Positions 16,762 through 26,724 of a stretch of 64,000 nt of DNA are shown here, piece after piece. The DNA lies in contig NZ_BMLK01000001.1 of assembly GCF_014645195.1 (NCBI RefSeq), forward strand, positions 248,001 through 312,000. The letters are read 5' to 3'. Numbering within the stretch: position 1 is the first letter of the stretch; each line of letters starts with the position of its first letter. Position numbers and translations under genes: made by a program. Origin of the DNA: Novosphingobium indicum. Lineage in GTDB: Bacteria > Pseudomonadota > Alphaproteobacteria > Sphingomonadales > Sphingomonadaceae. A model generated the notes under the pieces. It was not told the origin of the DNA, did no database searches, and saw only the letters and a list, made by a program, of their open reading frames with translations.

Positions 16762-19700
16762 ATGAGCCTGCGCAACATATCCGCATGGTCGATCCGCAAC
16801 CCGATCATTCCGATCGTGTTCTTCATCGGCGTGATGATTGCCGGTCTGGTGTCCTTCAACCGGATGGACGTCAACAACATGCCGGACATCGAGTTTCCCG
16901 GTGTGATCGTGCGCGTGACCCAGCCGGGCGCCGCGCCGACCGAAATCGAGACGCAGGTCACGCAAAAGGTAGAAGCCGCGGCCCGTTCGGTCCCCGGCGT
17001 CGAGGAAATCCAGTCGACCGCCTCCGAAGGCGGCTCGACCACGCTGGTATTCTTCTCGGTGGGCACCAACGCCGACGTGGCCACCAACCAGGTCAAGAAT
17101 GCGGTCGATCAGATCCGCAGCGACCTGCCCGACGGCATTCTCGAGCCGCAGGTGACGAAGATCGAAGGCGGCGGCGATGCGCTGGCTTACTTTGCCGTGA
17201 GCACCGACGACATGACGATGGAGCAGCTCAGCTGGTTCATCGACGATACCATCTCCAAGGCGCTGCTTTCGGTGGAGGGCCTCGCCGAGGTAGACCGCAA
17301 TGGTGGTGTCGACCGCGAGATCCGCGTCGTCGTCGATCCCGAGCGCATGCAGGCACTGGGCGTGACCGCGCGCGACGTCAACATTGCGCTGCGCCAGATC
17401 AACACCGACGCAGCCGGCGGGCAGGCCGAAATCGCCGGTTCGCGCCAGTCGGTGCGCGTTCTGGGTAATGCCGAAAATGCCTACGACCTGTCCCAGACGC
17501 GCATCAATCTGGGCGGCGGCCGGCAGATCAAGCTGTCCGACATCGCCAGTGTCTACGACGGCTATTCGGAACAGACCCGCATCGCCAAGCTGCGCGGACG
17601 CGAAGTCGTCACGTTCAGCTTCCGCCGCGCGCTCGGGGCCTCGGACGTCACCGTCTACGACGAGGCGATGAAGAAGCTCAACCGGATCGAGAAGGACAAT
17701 CCGAACATCCACATCACGCGGCTGTTCGCACCGGTCGACTATACCAAGGAACAGTACAGTTCTTCGATGGAAGCGCTGGTGGAAGGCGCGGTTCTGGCCA
17801 TCGTGATCGTCTACCTGTTCCTGCGCGACTGGCGGGCCACGTTCATTTCGGCAATCGCCATTCCGCTGTCCGCGATCCCGACCTTCTGGTTCATGGACAT
17901 GCTCGGCTTCACGCTGAACTTCCTTTCGCTGCTGGCGCTGAGTCTCGTGGCGGGTGTCCTCGTCGACGACGCGATCGTCGAGATCGAGAATATCGTCAGA
18001 CACATGCGAATGGGCAAGAGCGCCTATCAGGCGTCTATCGACGCTGCCGACGAGATCGGCCTGGCAGTCGTCGCCACGACCTTCTCGATTGTCGCGGTGT
18101 TCCTGCCTGTCGGCCTGATGCCGGGTATTCCGGGACAGTTCTTCAAGGCCTTCGGTCTTACCGTGGTTGCGGCCGTGCTGATGAGCCTTGCTGTGGCGCG
18201 TCTCATCACGCCGATGGTCGCGGCCTACTTCCTGAAAGCCCATGGTCACGCCGAGCACGGCGGCGGCAAGGCGATGGACCTCTACATGAAGGTGCTCGCC
18301 TGGACGCTCGACAGCAGCGAGGCGCACCGCCGCAAGGCTGCGCTGGAAAAGGCACCGTCGCACTGGTGGTACTACCTCGTCGCGACCGTGCTGATCGTGG
18401 TGATCCTCGGCGCAGGCATGGCCCTCGCCGGCGGGATATTCAAAGTCCTGCAGATGGGGCTGGGCGCCATCGGGCTCGACAAGGCGGCCTTCGTGCTGGC
18501 TGCCGCGCTGGCGCCGCTCGGCATTCCGGTCGCGGTCATTGTGCTGGGCAAGCTGTTCAAGATGGCGGCTTCTGCGATGGGTGGTCTGGGACGGTGGTAT
18601 CGCTATTTCTCGGACCGCATCGCAGCGCGCATGCACGATCACCGCTTCTACGCGTTCTGTGCCGGTATCTACGCGCTGGTTCTGACCTTCGCTCTGCTGG
18701 CCGGCCTGCCGCAGCAGTTCCAGCCCAACCAGAACGATGACTTCAGCCAGATCAATATCGAGATGGTGCCCGGCACCACGCTCGAGCAAACCGTGGGTGT
18801 CACCGACGAAGTCACGCATCTGCTCGAAGAGCAGCCCGAGGTCCGTCAGGTACTCCAGGCCAGCCGCGAGGGGCGGGCAACGCTCTATATCTCGCTCAAG
18901 CCTGCCGGCGAGCGCGGCATTACCAGTGTGGAGTTCGAACGGCGGATCGCTCCGCAGCTCCAGCAGATCGCCGACGCCCGCGTGAGCTTCGCGACGCAGT
19001 CGGGCGGCTTCGGCAGTGGCCGCGACATCTCGGTTATGCTCTCGGGCAGCGACAGCGACTTGCTCAACCAGACCGCGCAGACGCTGGTGGAACAGATGCG
19101 CGGTATTCCCGGCGTGGTGGCGCCGCGGATCGCGGCCGACCTGCAACAGCCCGAAATCGTTATCGTGCCGCGTCTCGATCTTGCCGCACAGCTTGGGGTG
19201 ACGACAGCCGCGCTCAGCCAGACGATCCGCATCGCGACGATGGGCGAGATCGACCAGAACGCCGCCAAGTTCTCGCTCAGCGATCGCCAGGTGCCGATCC
19301 GCGTCATGCTGGGCCGGTCCTCGCGCCGCGACTTCTCGACTATCGAAAACCTCGCTGTGCCAACCACCAGCGGCGGTTCGGTTCCGCTCAAGCGCGTTGC
19401 AGAGATCCGCTTCGGGGCCGGCCCCACCCAGATCCAGCGCTACAATCAGTCGCGCCGCATCTTCGTTGGCGCCGATCTGGGCGAAGGTCAGGTCAAGGGC
19501 CCGATCATGGAGCAGATCCAGAACCTGCCGATCATGAAGAACCTGCCGACCGGCGTTTCGAATGCACCGGTGGGTGAAGACAAATGGCAGGCGGAAATGA
19601 TCTCCAGCTTCGTGATCGCGGTGATCAGCGGCATCTTCCTGGTCTTCGCGGTGCTGGTGCTGCTCTACAAGCGCTTCGTTTCGCCGCTGGTAAACATGGC

Positions 19701-20187
19701 CTCGCTGCTGCTGGCCCCGCTCGGCGGCCTGCTGGCGTTGACGGTGGTGGGGCAGCCGGTTTCGATGCCGGTCTACATCGGCATTCTCATGCTGCTGGGC
19801 ATCGTCGCCAAGAACTCGATCCTGCTGATAGACTTCGCCATCGAGGAGATGGGCAAGGGTGTCGACAAGCTGCACGCGATCATGGATGCCGGTCATAAAC
19901 GTGCCCAGCCGATCGTGATGACCACTGTGGCGATGACCGCAGGCATGGTGCCGACGGCGCTCTCGTTGTCCGGCGACGGCGCGTTCCGTGCACCGATGGG
20001 CCTGACCGTGATCGGCGGCCTGCTGCTCTCGACGCTGCTGACCTTGGTGATCGTGCCTGCAGCCTTTAGCCTTGCCGATGGTTTCGAAAAACGCATCGGT
20101 CCGCGTCTGCGCAAGTCGCTGCTGACCTTCGAGCCTCACCACGCGGAGGAAGCGCATCGCGGCGAGCATGGGCTTCCGGCGGAATAA
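16762..20187 (+). CDS. RND-family efflux pump (HAE1-like) with two extra membrane segments
   Basis: Inner-membrane proton-driven exporter, 1141 residues from ATG 16762. It has the RND double architecture: TM1 (WSIRNPIIPIVFFIGVMIAG), a first periplasmic loop, TM2-6 with GVLVDDAIVEIENIVRH in TM4, a second loop from about 650, and TM7-12 ending before residue 1120. Typical HAE1 pumps have about 1020-1050 residues. The excess lies mainly at about 520-620, where two extra hydrophobic segments (YYLVATVLIVVILGAG and AAFVLAAALAPLGIPVAVIV) sit between TM6 and TM7. It pairs with the adaptor 7 bp upstream. Confidence 0.93.
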   Translation: MSLRNISAWSIRNPIIPIVFFIGVMIAGLVSFNRMDVNNMPDIEFPGVIVRVTQPGAAPTEIETQVTQKVEAAARSVPGVEEIQSTASEGGSTTLVFFSVGTNADVATNQVKNAVDQIRSDLPDGILEPQVTKIEGGGDALAYFAVSTDDMTMEQLSWFIDDTISKALLSVEGLAEVDRNGGVDREIRVVVDPERMQALGVTARDVNIALRQINTDAAGGQAEIAGSRQSVRVLGNAENAYDLSQTRINLGGGRQIKLSDIASVYDGYSEQTRIAKLRGREVVTFSFRRALGASDVTVYDEAMKKLNRIEKDNPNIHITRLFAPVDYTKEQYSSSMEALVEGAVLAIVIVYLFLRDWRATFISAIAIPLSAIPTFWFMDMLGFTLNFLSLLALSLVAGVLVDDAIVEIENIVRHMRMGKSAYQASIDAADEIGLAVVATTFSIVAVFLPVGLMPGIPGQFFKAFGLTVVAAVLMSLAVARLITPMVAAYFLKAHGHAEHGGGKAMDLYMKVLAWTLDSSEAHRRKAALEKAPSHWWYYLVATVLIVVILGAGMALAGGIFKVLQMGLGAIGLDKAAFVLAAALAPLGIPVAVIVLGKLFKMAASAMGGLGRWYRYFSDRIAARMHDHRFYAFCAGIYALVLTFALLAGLPQQFQPNQNDDFSQINIEMVPGTTLEQTVGVTDEVTHLLEEQPEVRQVLQASREGRATLYISLKPAGERGITSVEFERRIAPQLQQIADARVSFATQSGGFGSGRDISVMLSGSDSDLLNQTAQTLVEQMRGIPGVVAPRIAADLQQPEIVIVPRLDLAAQLGVTTAALSQTIRIATMGEIDQNAAKFSLSDRQVPIRVMLGRSSRRDFSTIENLAVPTTSGGSVPLKRVAEIRFGAGPTQIQRYNQSRRIFVGADLGEGQVKGPIMEQIQNLPIMKNLPTGVSNAPVGEDKWQAEMISSFVIAVISGIFLVFAVLVLLYKRFVSPLVNMASLLLAPLGGLLALTVVGQPVSMPVYIGILMLLGIVAKNSILLIDFAIEEMGKGVDKLHAIMDAGHKRAQPIVMTTVAMTAGMVPTALSLSGDGAFRAPMGLTVIGGLLLSTLLTLVIVPAAFSLADGFEKRIGPRLRKSLLTFEPHHAEEAHRGEHGLPAE

Positions 20188-20201
20188 GCGAAAGGAAGCC
20201 A

Positions 20202-21488
20202 TTGCCGCCAGTCCGGCGAAACAGGGTCGCGATCGCGCAGCTTCCCCCATCTGACAGGGCCCGGCGCATGCGGTTGTTCGCGACCGGGCTGCTGCTTGTC
20301 ATGGCGGCGGCGTTCATCACCTTTCGGCAACTGCAGACGCTCTATCCCGGATGGGACGTGCCGCTGGGCTATGCCATCGCCTTTACCGAGGCGGCCATGG
20401 TCGGTGGGCTGGCCGACTGGTTTGCGGTGACCGCGCTGTTCCGCCGTCCGCTCGGCCTGCCGATCCCGCACACTGCGATCATCCCGGTCAACAAGGACCG
20501 GATCGCCGATTCGATGGCGACCTTCCTGCGGGACAACTTCCTGACGCCGCAAGTTGTCGCGCGGCGCCTTCAGGTGTTCAACCTTGCCGCGAGTGCGGGC
20601 GCCTTGCTCGCGAACCCGCAGCGCAGCGACCAGTCGCGCTTGCGCGAAGGCGCGGCGGGCCTGCTCGCTGACGTTCTGGAATCGCTCGATCCCGACAGGA
20701 TGGGCGGCATGGTCAAGACCGGCCTGCGACGCCAGATCGAGAAGATCGATATCGCGTCGTTGCTCGGTCAGATGCTGGAAAACGCCATTGCCGACAAGCG
20801 CCACCTCCCGGTGCTGGAAAGCCTGCTGCGCAAGGTGGGCGAGGCGGTCGAATCGAACGAGCCGATGATCCGCGAGATGATCCACCAGCGCGCCAACACG
20901 ATCATGCGCTGGACGGGGCTCGACGAGCGGCTGGCGAATGGCGTCCTCGACGGGACCTATCGCTTGCTGGCCGAGGTAATCGTGCAGCCCGATCACCCGC
21001 TGCGCGCAAAGATCGACGAGGCGCTTGCCAGTCTCGCGCACGACCTGAGGCACGATCCGGAGACCCGTGCCAAGGCCGAGCGGATCAAGAGCGAACTGCT
21101 CGAGAACCCGGCCATGGCAGCGTGGATGGACGCCATGTGGGAGCGTGGTCGCGAGGCGCTGCTGCGCGCCGTCCGCAACCCGGACCGGGCGCTTGCCGGC
21201 AGCCTTGGCGAATCGATCGCGCAGCTGGGTCAGGCGCTGGGCGAGGATCCGCGATTGCAGGTCCTGGTCAATCGCTTTGCCCGCCGCACGTTGGTCGGTG
21301 TCGCCTCACGCTATGGGTCGGAGATCGTGCGGCTGGTCTCGGAGACGGTGAAGCGCTGGGATGCCAAGACGGTTTCGGACCGTATCGAGGGTGCCGTCGG
21401 GCGCGACCTCCAGTTCATCCGCATCAACGGGACCGTTGTCGGCGGGCTTGTGGGTGTGGCCATCCACACGGTAGATCGCTGGCTATGA
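20202..21488 (+). CDS. DUF445-family membrane protein
   Basis: DUF445/YjiN-like protein, 428 residues from a TTG at 20202 with GGAAG 3 bp upstream; the ATG at 20268 (MRLFATGLLL) is an alternative. A first membrane helix (about 23-43) is followed by the family signature TEAAMVGGLADWFAVTALFRRPLGLPIPHT, a long helical and probably non-membrane region (about 95-400), and a final hydrophobic stretch [21 protein letters not shown]. The family function is unknown. It begins 14 bp after the RND pump and overlaps the GNAT gene by ATGA. Confidence 0.85.
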   Translation: MPPVRRNRVAIAQLPPSDRARRMRLFATGLLLVMAAAFITFRQLQTLYPGWDVPLGYAIAFTEAAMVGGLADWFAVTALFRRPLGLPIPHTAIIPVNKDRIADSMATFLRDNFLTPQVVARRLQVFNLAASAGALLANPQRSDQSRLREGAAGLLADVLESLDPDRMGGMVKTGLRRQIEKIDIASLLGQMLENAIADKRHLPVLESLLRKVGEAVESNEPMIREMIHQRANTIMRWTGLDERLANGVLDGTYRLLAEVIVQPDHPLRAKIDEALASLAHDLRHDPETRAKAERIKSELLENPAMAAWMDAMWERGREALLRAVRNPDRALAGSLGESIAQLGQALGEDPRLQVLVNRFARRTLVGVASRYGSEIVRLVSETVKRWDAKTVSDRIEGAVGRDLQFIRINGTVVGGLVGVAIHTVDRWL

Positions 21489-22015
21489 CCGATGGACCGT
21501 TTCTGACCACCGAACGCTTAGAGCTGTGGAAGCCGCAGGCAGGAGATCTGCCGGACAGGGTCCGCCTGCTCGAAGGAGACGGCATGATGCAGTTCCTGGG
21601 CACTATCGGTCCCGATCCCAAGGCGCAGCATGACAAGCTTCTGCAGCACGCCGGAAGCTGGGCGCTTTACGACTATGGCACCTTCAGCGTTCGCCGTCGC
21701 GGAGAAGGCGACATCATCGCGACGGGCGGCATTTTCCATTCCTGGCGCGGTTTCGGTAAAGGGCTGGACGACGTCGCCGAGGCCGGCTGGATCGTGCGTC
21801 AGGACTGCTGGGGGCAGGGTGTCGCCGGTGAAATGATGCGGGCGTCGCTCGCCTGGTTCGATACGGCACACGGGCCGAGGCGCGTTGCCTGCATGATCGA
21901 GGCGGGCAACACTGCGTCGGAAAAGGTCGCCGGGTCGCTGGGTTTCGTGAAATACGATAGCCACGAAGAAGAGGGTGGCGCCGCCGTCAACCTGTTCGAG
22001 CGCCTGCCGGGCTAG
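21485..22015 (+). CDS. GNAT-family N-acetyltransferase
   Basis: RimJ/RimL-type acetyltransferase, 176 residues, probably using acetyl-CoA on a protein N-terminus or small molecule. ATG 21485 overlaps the DUF445 stop (ATGA). Landmarks are [15 protein letters not shown], the beta-4 segment [20 protein letters not shown] containing the Q/RxxGxG/A acetyl-CoA loop (WGQGVAGE), and the late motif [16 protein letters not shown] typical of RimJ-like enzymes. Substrate cannot be deduced. Confidence 0.88.
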   Translation: MTDGPFLTTERLELWKPQAGDLPDRVRLLEGDGMMQFLGTIGPDPKAQHDKLLQHAGSWALYDYGTFSVRRRGEGDIIATGGIFHSWRGFGKGLDDVAEAGWIVRQDCWGQGVAGEMMRASLAWFDTAHGPRRVACMIEAGNTASEKVAGSLGFVKYDSHEEEGGAAVNLFERLPG

Positions 22016-22551
22016 GCGGCGGTTTCCGGAACGAGGCCGAGTTTCTCCCACGAAACATCCGCACTCCCGCGGCGTCCCTCGACGAAGCCGGCAGTGGCCA
22101 GATAGCCGGGATCGATCTCGCCGGTGCTCGACCAGTCGCGCACGCAGAGCCGCTCCTTGATGCGCCAGGTGCCCTGTTCGCGCTCCAGAGTGTCGACGTA
22201 GCGCCCACCCAGCTGGGTCATGCGTTCTCCCGGATCGGTGTCCGCGATGAGCGTGGCCACGAAGTATGTCTCCGCCGAAGCGGCACTGCCGTTCACCCGG
22301 ATGAGCGACTGGCCCAGCATGTGGCTGACAACCTTGGTGGTCTGCCGCGCCTTTTCCAGAATGCGCTGTGTGAAGACCTTTCCGTCGCACTTGTCCGGAC
22401 CGTGATCGTCCCAGCTCTCCTCGCAATAGACCGACGCCATTTCGGCCTCGTCGGCACGATCGCAGCCGTGGCAATAAGTCGCCAGCAGCTGGCGGATCTC
22501 GTGATGGTCCCACAGTTCCTGCAGACGTTCGTCCCGCTCTGGCCCTTGCAC
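22012..22551 (-). CDS. SnoaL/NTF2-like domain protein
   Basis: Protein of 179 residues with the SnoaL_4/NTF2-like cone fold seen in steroid isomerases, dehydratases and small subunits of ring-hydroxylating oxygenases. GTG 22551 is chosen because GGGAG lies 7 bp upstream; the longer TTG frame to 22605 has no ribosome site. Visible landmarks are [37 protein letters not shown] and [19 protein letters not shown]. Conserved Tyr, His and Asp residues fit an acid-base pocket, but the reaction is not deducible. It is convergent with the GNAT gene (4-bp overlap). Confidence 0.8.
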   Translation of the reverse strand: MQGPERDERLQELWDHHEIRQLLATYCHGCDRADEAEMASVYCEESWDDHGPDKCDGKVFTQRILEKARQTTKVVSHMLGQSLIRVNGSAASAETYFVATLIADTDPGERMTQLGGRYVDTLEREQGTWRIKERLCVRDWSSTGEIDPGYLATAGFVEGRRGSADVSWEKLGLVPETAA

Positions 22552-22610
22552 CGCATTCTCCCGCTCGATTTCGTGGCAGGCTATGATGAGAAGGAAGGAG
22601 CGCAAGCAAA

Positions 22611-22637
22611 AACCCCGGAAGGAAGCCTTCCGGGGTT
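22611..22637 (-). terminator. Intrinsic terminator after etfA
   Basis: AACCCCGGAAGG (22611-22622) and CCTTCCGGGGTT (22626-22637) form a 12-bp perfect stem with a 3-nt loop. On the - strand the stem is followed by a T-run, so it ends the etfBA transcript. Confidence 0.9.
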
Positions 22638-22664
22638 CTCGTTCTTGTTCGTTTTTGCGGTGCC

Positions 22665-23594
22665 TCAGAGCTTGCCGGTCAGCTCCGGCACGGCATTGAA
22701 GAGGTCCGCCACGAGGCCGATATCGGCGACCTGGAAGATCGGGGCGTCCTCGTCCTTGTTGATGGCGATGATGGTCTTGGAGTCCTTCATGCCGGCAAGG
22801 TGCTGGATGGCGCCCGAGATACCCACGGCGATGTAGACTTCCGGTGCCACGATCTTGCCGGTCTGGCCGACCTGGTAGTCGTTGGGCACGTAGCCGGAGT
22901 CGACCGCGGCGCGGCTGGCGCCGACGGCAGCGCCGAGCTTGTCGGCGAGCGGCATGATGTACTCTTCGAAGGTCGGACCGTCCTTGAGGGCGCGTCCGCC
23001 CGAGACGATGATCTTCGCGCTGGTCAGTTCCGGACGCTCGCTCTTGGCGATTTCGGCGCCGACGAAGCTGGAGAGACCTGCATCACCGGGACCGGCAACA
23101 TCCTCGATCGCAGCCGAACCGCCGGTTGCAGCAGCCTTTTCGAAGGCGGTGCCGCGCACGGTGATCACCAGCTTGGCATCGCTCGATTCGACGGTGGCGA
23201 TGGCGTTGCCGGCATAGATCGGGCGCGTGAAGGTCTTTTCGCCTTCGACCGAGATGATGTCCGAGATCTGCATCACGTCGAGCAGCGCGGCGACGCGCGG
23301 CGCGATGTTCTTGCCGGTCGTGGTGGCGGGGGCCAGGAACGCGTCGTGATGGCCCATGAGATCGGCGATCAGCGGCGCGGCGTTTTCGGCCAGACCGTGT
23401 TCGTAGGCGGCATTGTCGGCCAGGTGGACCTTGCCCACGCCGGCGATCTGCGCGGCGGCCTCGGCCACGGCGCGGCAGCCCGAACCGGCGACCAGAAGGT
23501 GTACCTCACCGAGCTTCGAAGCGGCGGTGACGGTGGCGAGAGTGGCGTCCTTCAGGGACGCGTTGTCATGTTCGACCCAAACGAGCGTCTTCAT
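22665..23594 (-). CDS. etfA: Electron transfer flavoprotein alpha subunit
   Basis: FAD-carrying subunit of the soluble ETF heterodimer that takes electrons from acyl-CoA and other dehydrogenases and passes them to ETF:quinone oxidoreductase. The 309-residue product starts [19 protein letters not shown]. It has the C-terminal FAD motif: [40 protein letters not shown] and [16 protein letters not shown]. Its ATG overlaps the etfB stop by one base (TGATG), so the pair is translationally coupled. Confidence 0.98.
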   Translation of the reverse strand: MKTLVWVEHDNASLKDATLATVTAASKLGEVHLLVAGSGCRAVAEAAAQIAGVGKVHLADNAAYEHGLAENAAPLIADLMGHHDAFLAPATTTGKNIAPRVAALLDVMQISDIISVEGEKTFTRPIYAGNAIATVESSDAKLVITVRGTAFEKAAATGGSAAIEDVAGPGDAGLSSFVGAEIAKSERPELTSAKIIVSGGRALKDGPTFEEYIMPLADKLGAAVGASRAAVDSGYVPNDYQVGQTGKIVAPEVYIAVGISGAIQHLAGMKDSKTIIAINKDEDAPIFQVADIGLVADLFNAVPELTGKL

Positions 23595-24340
23595 CAGGCG
23601 ACTCCCATTTCCTTGAGCTTGGCGACGAGGGCGTCGACGTCCTCGACCTTGATGCCGGCCTGGCGCACCGGCGGCTCGGAGACCTTGAGGGTCTTGAGAC
23701 GCGGAGCGGTCTCGACGCCGTAGTCGGCAGGCGTCTTGTTATCGAGCGGCTTCTTCTTCGCCTTCATGATGTTCGGCAGCGAAGCGTAGCGCGGCTCGTT
23801 GAGGCGCAGGTCGGTGGTGACGATCGCCGGCATGGCGAGCTTCACGGTCTCGAGACCGCCGTCGACCTCGCGGGTGACGGAAACGCTGTCACCTTCGATC
23901 ACGACCTTGCTGGCAAAAGTGCCCTGCGGGCGGCCGAGCAGCGCGGCGAGCATCTGGCCGGTCTGGTTCGAATCGTCGTCGATTGCTTGCTTGCCCAGGA
24001 TCACGAGACCCGGGGTTTCCTCGTCGACGATCGCCTTGAGGATCTTGGCAACGGCCAGCGGCTCGACTTCGTCGTCGGTCTGGACGAGGATGGCGCGGTC
24101 GGCGCCCATGGCGAGCGCGGTGCGCAGGGTTTCCTGCGCCTTTGCCGGGCCGATCGAGACCGCGACGATCTCTTCCGCGCTGCCGGCTTCCTTGAGACGA
24201 ATGGCTTCCTCGACGGCGATTTCGTCGAACGGGTTCATGCTCATCTTGACGTTGGCGAGGTCAACGCCGGAGCCGTCGGCCTTGACCCGCGGCTTCACGT
24301 TATAGTCGATCACCCGCTTAACGGGGACGAGGATTTTCAT
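23594..24340 (-). CDS. etfB: Electron transfer flavoprotein beta subunit
   Basis: AMP-binding ETF subunit, 248 residues. ATG 24340 gives the canonical start [19 protein letters not shown]; an in-frame upstream start adds six residues without support. Signatures are [53 protein letters not shown] and the dehydrogenase recognition loop [20 protein letters not shown]. First gene of etfBA, with a palindrome 35-52 bp upstream of its start. Confidence 0.98.
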   Translation of the reverse strand: MKILVPVKRVIDYNVKPRVKADGSGVDLANVKMSMNPFDEIAVEEAIRLKEAGSAEEIVAVSIGPAKAQETLRTALAMGADRAILVQTDDEVEPLAVAKILKAIVDEETPGLVILGKQAIDDDSNQTGQMLAALLGRPQGTFASKVVIEGDSVSVTREVDGGLETVKLAMPAIVTTDLRLNEPRYASLPNIMKAKKKPLDNKTPADYGVETAPRLKTLKVSEPPVRQAGIKVEDVDALVAKLKEMGVA

Positions 24341-24374
24341 TTCGATCAGTCCTCTCACTGCGGCGCGGCAGCAA

Positions 24375-24392
24375 TTTAACCGCGCGATTAAA
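24375..24392. promoter_or_regulatory. 18-bp near-perfect palindrome upstream of etfB
   Basis: TTTAACCGCGCGATTAAA reads as TTTAATCGCGCGGTTAAA on the other strand, so eight of nine dyad pairs match. It is AT-flanked and lies 35-52 bp before the etfB ATG, where an operator is expected. A dimeric regulator, for example of the TetR or GntR type controlling beta-oxidation, is plausible; the regulator is not identifiable here. The TTAA arms are 8 bp apart, not the 7 of CtrA. Confidence 0.55.
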
Positions 24393-24494
24393 TCTGGTCG
24401 GGCTCGCTATTGCGATATGAAGGCGTAACGTCAAGCCCTGCAAAAAGCGATGGGTGTCTCGATGCCTTTGCGATTCATCGCTTTCAGCGCCCGG

Positions 24495-24527
24495 ATAAAC
24501 AAACGGCGAGGGTGTTCGCCCCCGCCG
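24495..24527 (-). terminator. Intrinsic terminator after sucC
   Basis: CGGCGAGGG (24504-24512) faces CCCCCGCCG (24519-24527) with one mismatch and a 6-nt loop. On the - strand it is followed by a T-rich tract. It separates sucC from the downstream etfBA operon. Confidence 0.75.
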
Positions 24528-24566
24528 CATGTCGTCTTATCGGTGCCTTGAGGCTGTCCGAAAGAA

Positions 24567-25766
24567 TCAGGCCGCCTTCTTGACTTCGGCGACGATCTTC
24601 TGGGCGGCGTCGCCCAGGTCGTTGGCCGCCACGATGGGCAGGCCGGAGTTGGCGAGGATGTCCTTGCCCTGCTGAACATTGGTGCCTTCGAGGCGAACCA
24701 CCAGCGGAACCGAGAGGTTCACGTCCTTGGCCGCGGCAACGATGCCCTCGGCAATGACGTCGCACTTCATGATGCCGCCGAAGATGTTCACGAGGATGCC
24801 CTTCACGTTGGGATCGCCGAGGATAATCTTGAACGCGGCCGTCACCTTCTCCTTGTTGGCGCCGCCGCCCACGTCGAGGAAGTTGGCGGGGAAGGAACCG
24901 TTGAGCTTGATGATGTCCATGGTCGCCATGGCGAGGCCGGCGCCGTTCACCATGCAGCCGATGTCGCCATCGAGCTTGATGTAGGCGAGGTCGTACTTGC
25001 TGGCTTCGATCTCGGCCGGATCTTCCTCGGTCTCGTCGCGCAGCTCGGCCACGTCGGGGTGGCGGTAGAGCGAGTTCGAATCGAAGCTCATCTTGGTGTC
25101 GAGCACGAGCAGCTTGCCGTCGGCGCTTTCGACCAGTGGGTTGATCTCGAGCATGTCGCAGTCGAGCGCGATGAAGGCTTCGTAGACCTGCTTGGCGAGC
25201 TTCTGGGCCTGCTTGTTGAGGTCACCCGTCAGCTTGAGCGCGAAAGCGACGGCGCGGCCGTGGTGCGGCTGGAGGCCTTCGGCCGGATCGATCGTGACGG
25301 TCGTGATCTTTTCCGGAGTCGAGTGGGCGACTTCCTCGATGTCCATGCCGCCTTCGGTCGAGGCGATCATGGCGACGCGGCCGCTGGCGCGGTCGACCAG
25401 CATCGAGAAGTAGTATTCCTTGGCAATGTCGACGCCGTCGGTCACGTAGAGGCGGTTCACCTGCTTGCCGGCTTCACCGGTCTGGATGGTGACGAGGGTG
25501 TTGCCGAGCATTTCCTTGGCGAATTCCTCGACCTCCTCGATCGACTTGGCGAGGCGCACGCCGCCCTTGGCATCGGGGCCGAGTTCCTTGAACTTGCCCT
25601 TGCCGCGGCCACCGGCGTGAATCTGGGCCTTCACGACATAGAGCGGTCCGGGAAGCTGCTTGGCGGCGGCAACGGCCTCTTCGACGGTGAGGGCGGGGAT
25701 GCCGGCGGGGATACCCACGCCATACTTCGCAAGCAGTTCCTTGGCCTGATACTCGTGAATGTTCAT
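24567..25766 (-). CDS. sucC: Succinyl-CoA synthetase beta subunit (ADP-forming)
   Basis: TCA-cycle ligase subunit, 399 residues. ATG 25766 begins [20 protein letters not shown], the canonical start; the frame extends about 250 bp further upstream but that part is not sucC-like. The ATP-grasp domain shows [18 protein letters not shown]; the C-terminal ligase domain shows [32 protein letters not shown] and [17 protein letters not shown]. sucD is not adjacent (the next gene is etfB), so the alpha subunit must lie elsewhere. Confidence 0.97.
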   Translation of the reverse strand: MNIHEYQAKELLAKYGVGIPAGIPALTVEEAVAAAKQLPGPLYVVKAQIHAGGRGKGKFKELGPDAKGGVRLAKSIEEVEEFAKEMLGNTLVTIQTGEAGKQVNRLYVTDGVDIAKEYYFSMLVDRASGRVAMIASTEGGMDIEEVAHSTPEKITTVTIDPAEGLQPHHGRAVAFALKLTGDLNKQAQKLAKQVYEAFIALDCDMLEINPLVESADGKLLVLDTKMSFDSNSLYRHPDVAELRDETEEDPAEIEASKYDLAYIKLDGDIGCMVNGAGLAMATMDIIKLNGSFPANFLDVGGGANKEKVTAAFKIILGDPNVKGILVNIFGGIMKCDVIAEGIVAAAKDVNLSVPLVVRLEGTNVQQGKDILANSGLPIVAANDLGDAAQKIVAEVKKAA

Positions 25767-25922
25767 CGCTGAATCGCTTTCTGCTGGAGTTTCCTCGGGG
25801 AAGGCGCGGGTGCCGAATTTTGCACCGCCGCATAAGCACATCCCTGCGCGCTTGAAAAGTCCCGTTCCCTGCGCAATTTCATAGGGTGGGCCCGCCCTGT
25901 GAAAGAAAGAAGACCTCCTCCC

Positions 25923-26717
25923 ATGATCGACCGCCAGAAACTCGAAGCCATCGTCCGCGAAGCCGGGCGCATCGCGCTTGCCGGCTGGCCGGGCGACGGG
26001 CACGTGCTCGATCACTGGGAAAAGTCGCCGGGCAATCCGGTCTGTTCGGTCGACCTGGAAGTCGATTCGTTTCTGAAGAAGGAGTTGCGCGCGCTCCTGC
26101 CGGCGGCGGGCTGGCTATCCGAGGAAACGCTCGATGCCCATGAACGGCTGAACGATTCGCTGGTGTGGCTGGTCGATCCCATAGACGGCACGCGCGACTT
26201 CATCGGCGGGCGTCCCGGCTGGTCGATCTCCGTCGCGCTGGTCAACACCCGGCGGCCGCTGCTCGGTTATCTCTATGCGCCGGCGCGGCGCCGCGAGGAG
26301 GGGGGCGAATTCTGGTCGGGCGAGGCGGGCAAGGGAGCCTGGCGCAACGGCAGCCGGCTGACGGCGAGCTCCCGCGATTCGCTGCCCGGTGCGCGCGTAC
26401 CGGCAAAAAAGCTTGCGCCTGAGGACGCCGATCTGGAGCTGGTCGACCAGCCCAACTCGATTGCCCTGCGCATGGCAATGGTCGCGGCCGACGAGGCGGA
26501 CCTGCTGGCGACACTGCGCTGGGGTTTCGAATGGGACATTGCAGCGGCTGGTCTGATCGCGCGCGAGGCCGGGGCCGCCGTCACCGATGCCTTCGGCCGC
26601 CCGCTCAACTACAACAAGCACGATCCGCGCGCCTTCGGCGTGCTTTGCTCTTCCGCGGGCATTCATGGCCAGGCAGTGGAGCGGCTGGCGGACCGGGCGG
26701 CGCGAATCCTGTCCTGA
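25923..26717 (+). CDS. Inositol monophosphatase-family phosphatase (CysQ-like)
   Basis: Metal-dependent phosphatase of the IMPase superfamily, 264 residues from ATG 25923. Metal-binding residues are in LSEE (66-68), [13 protein letters not shown] (84-96) and FEWDIAAAG near 203. The wording of the DGTRDF motif and the overall length fit 3'(2'),5'-bisphosphate nucleotidases (CysQ), which recycle PAP from sulfate assimilation. Inositol- or histidinol-phosphatase activity cannot be excluded. Divergent from sucC and convergent with nhaA (7-bp gap). Confidence 0.82.
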   Translation: MIDRQKLEAIVREAGRIALAGWPGDGHVLDHWEKSPGNPVCSVDLEVDSFLKKELRALLPAAGWLSEETLDAHERLNDSLVWLVDPIDGTRDFIGGRPGWSISVALVNTRRPLLGYLYAPARRREEGGEFWSGEAGKGAWRNGSRLTASSRDSLPGARVPAKKLAPEDADLELVDQPNSIALRMAMVAADEADLLATLRWGFEWDIAAAGLIAREAGAAVTDAFGRPLNYNKHDPRAFGVLCSSAGIHGQAVERLADRAARILS

Positions 26718-26724
26718 CGGCGGC

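Noticed and set aside
16723..20250. A long - strand open frame opposite the RND pump, over 1100 codons.
   Set aside because: It mirrors the pump gene codon for codon, encodes Arg/His/Gln-rich sequence without domains, and is a common by-product of GC-rich codon bias.
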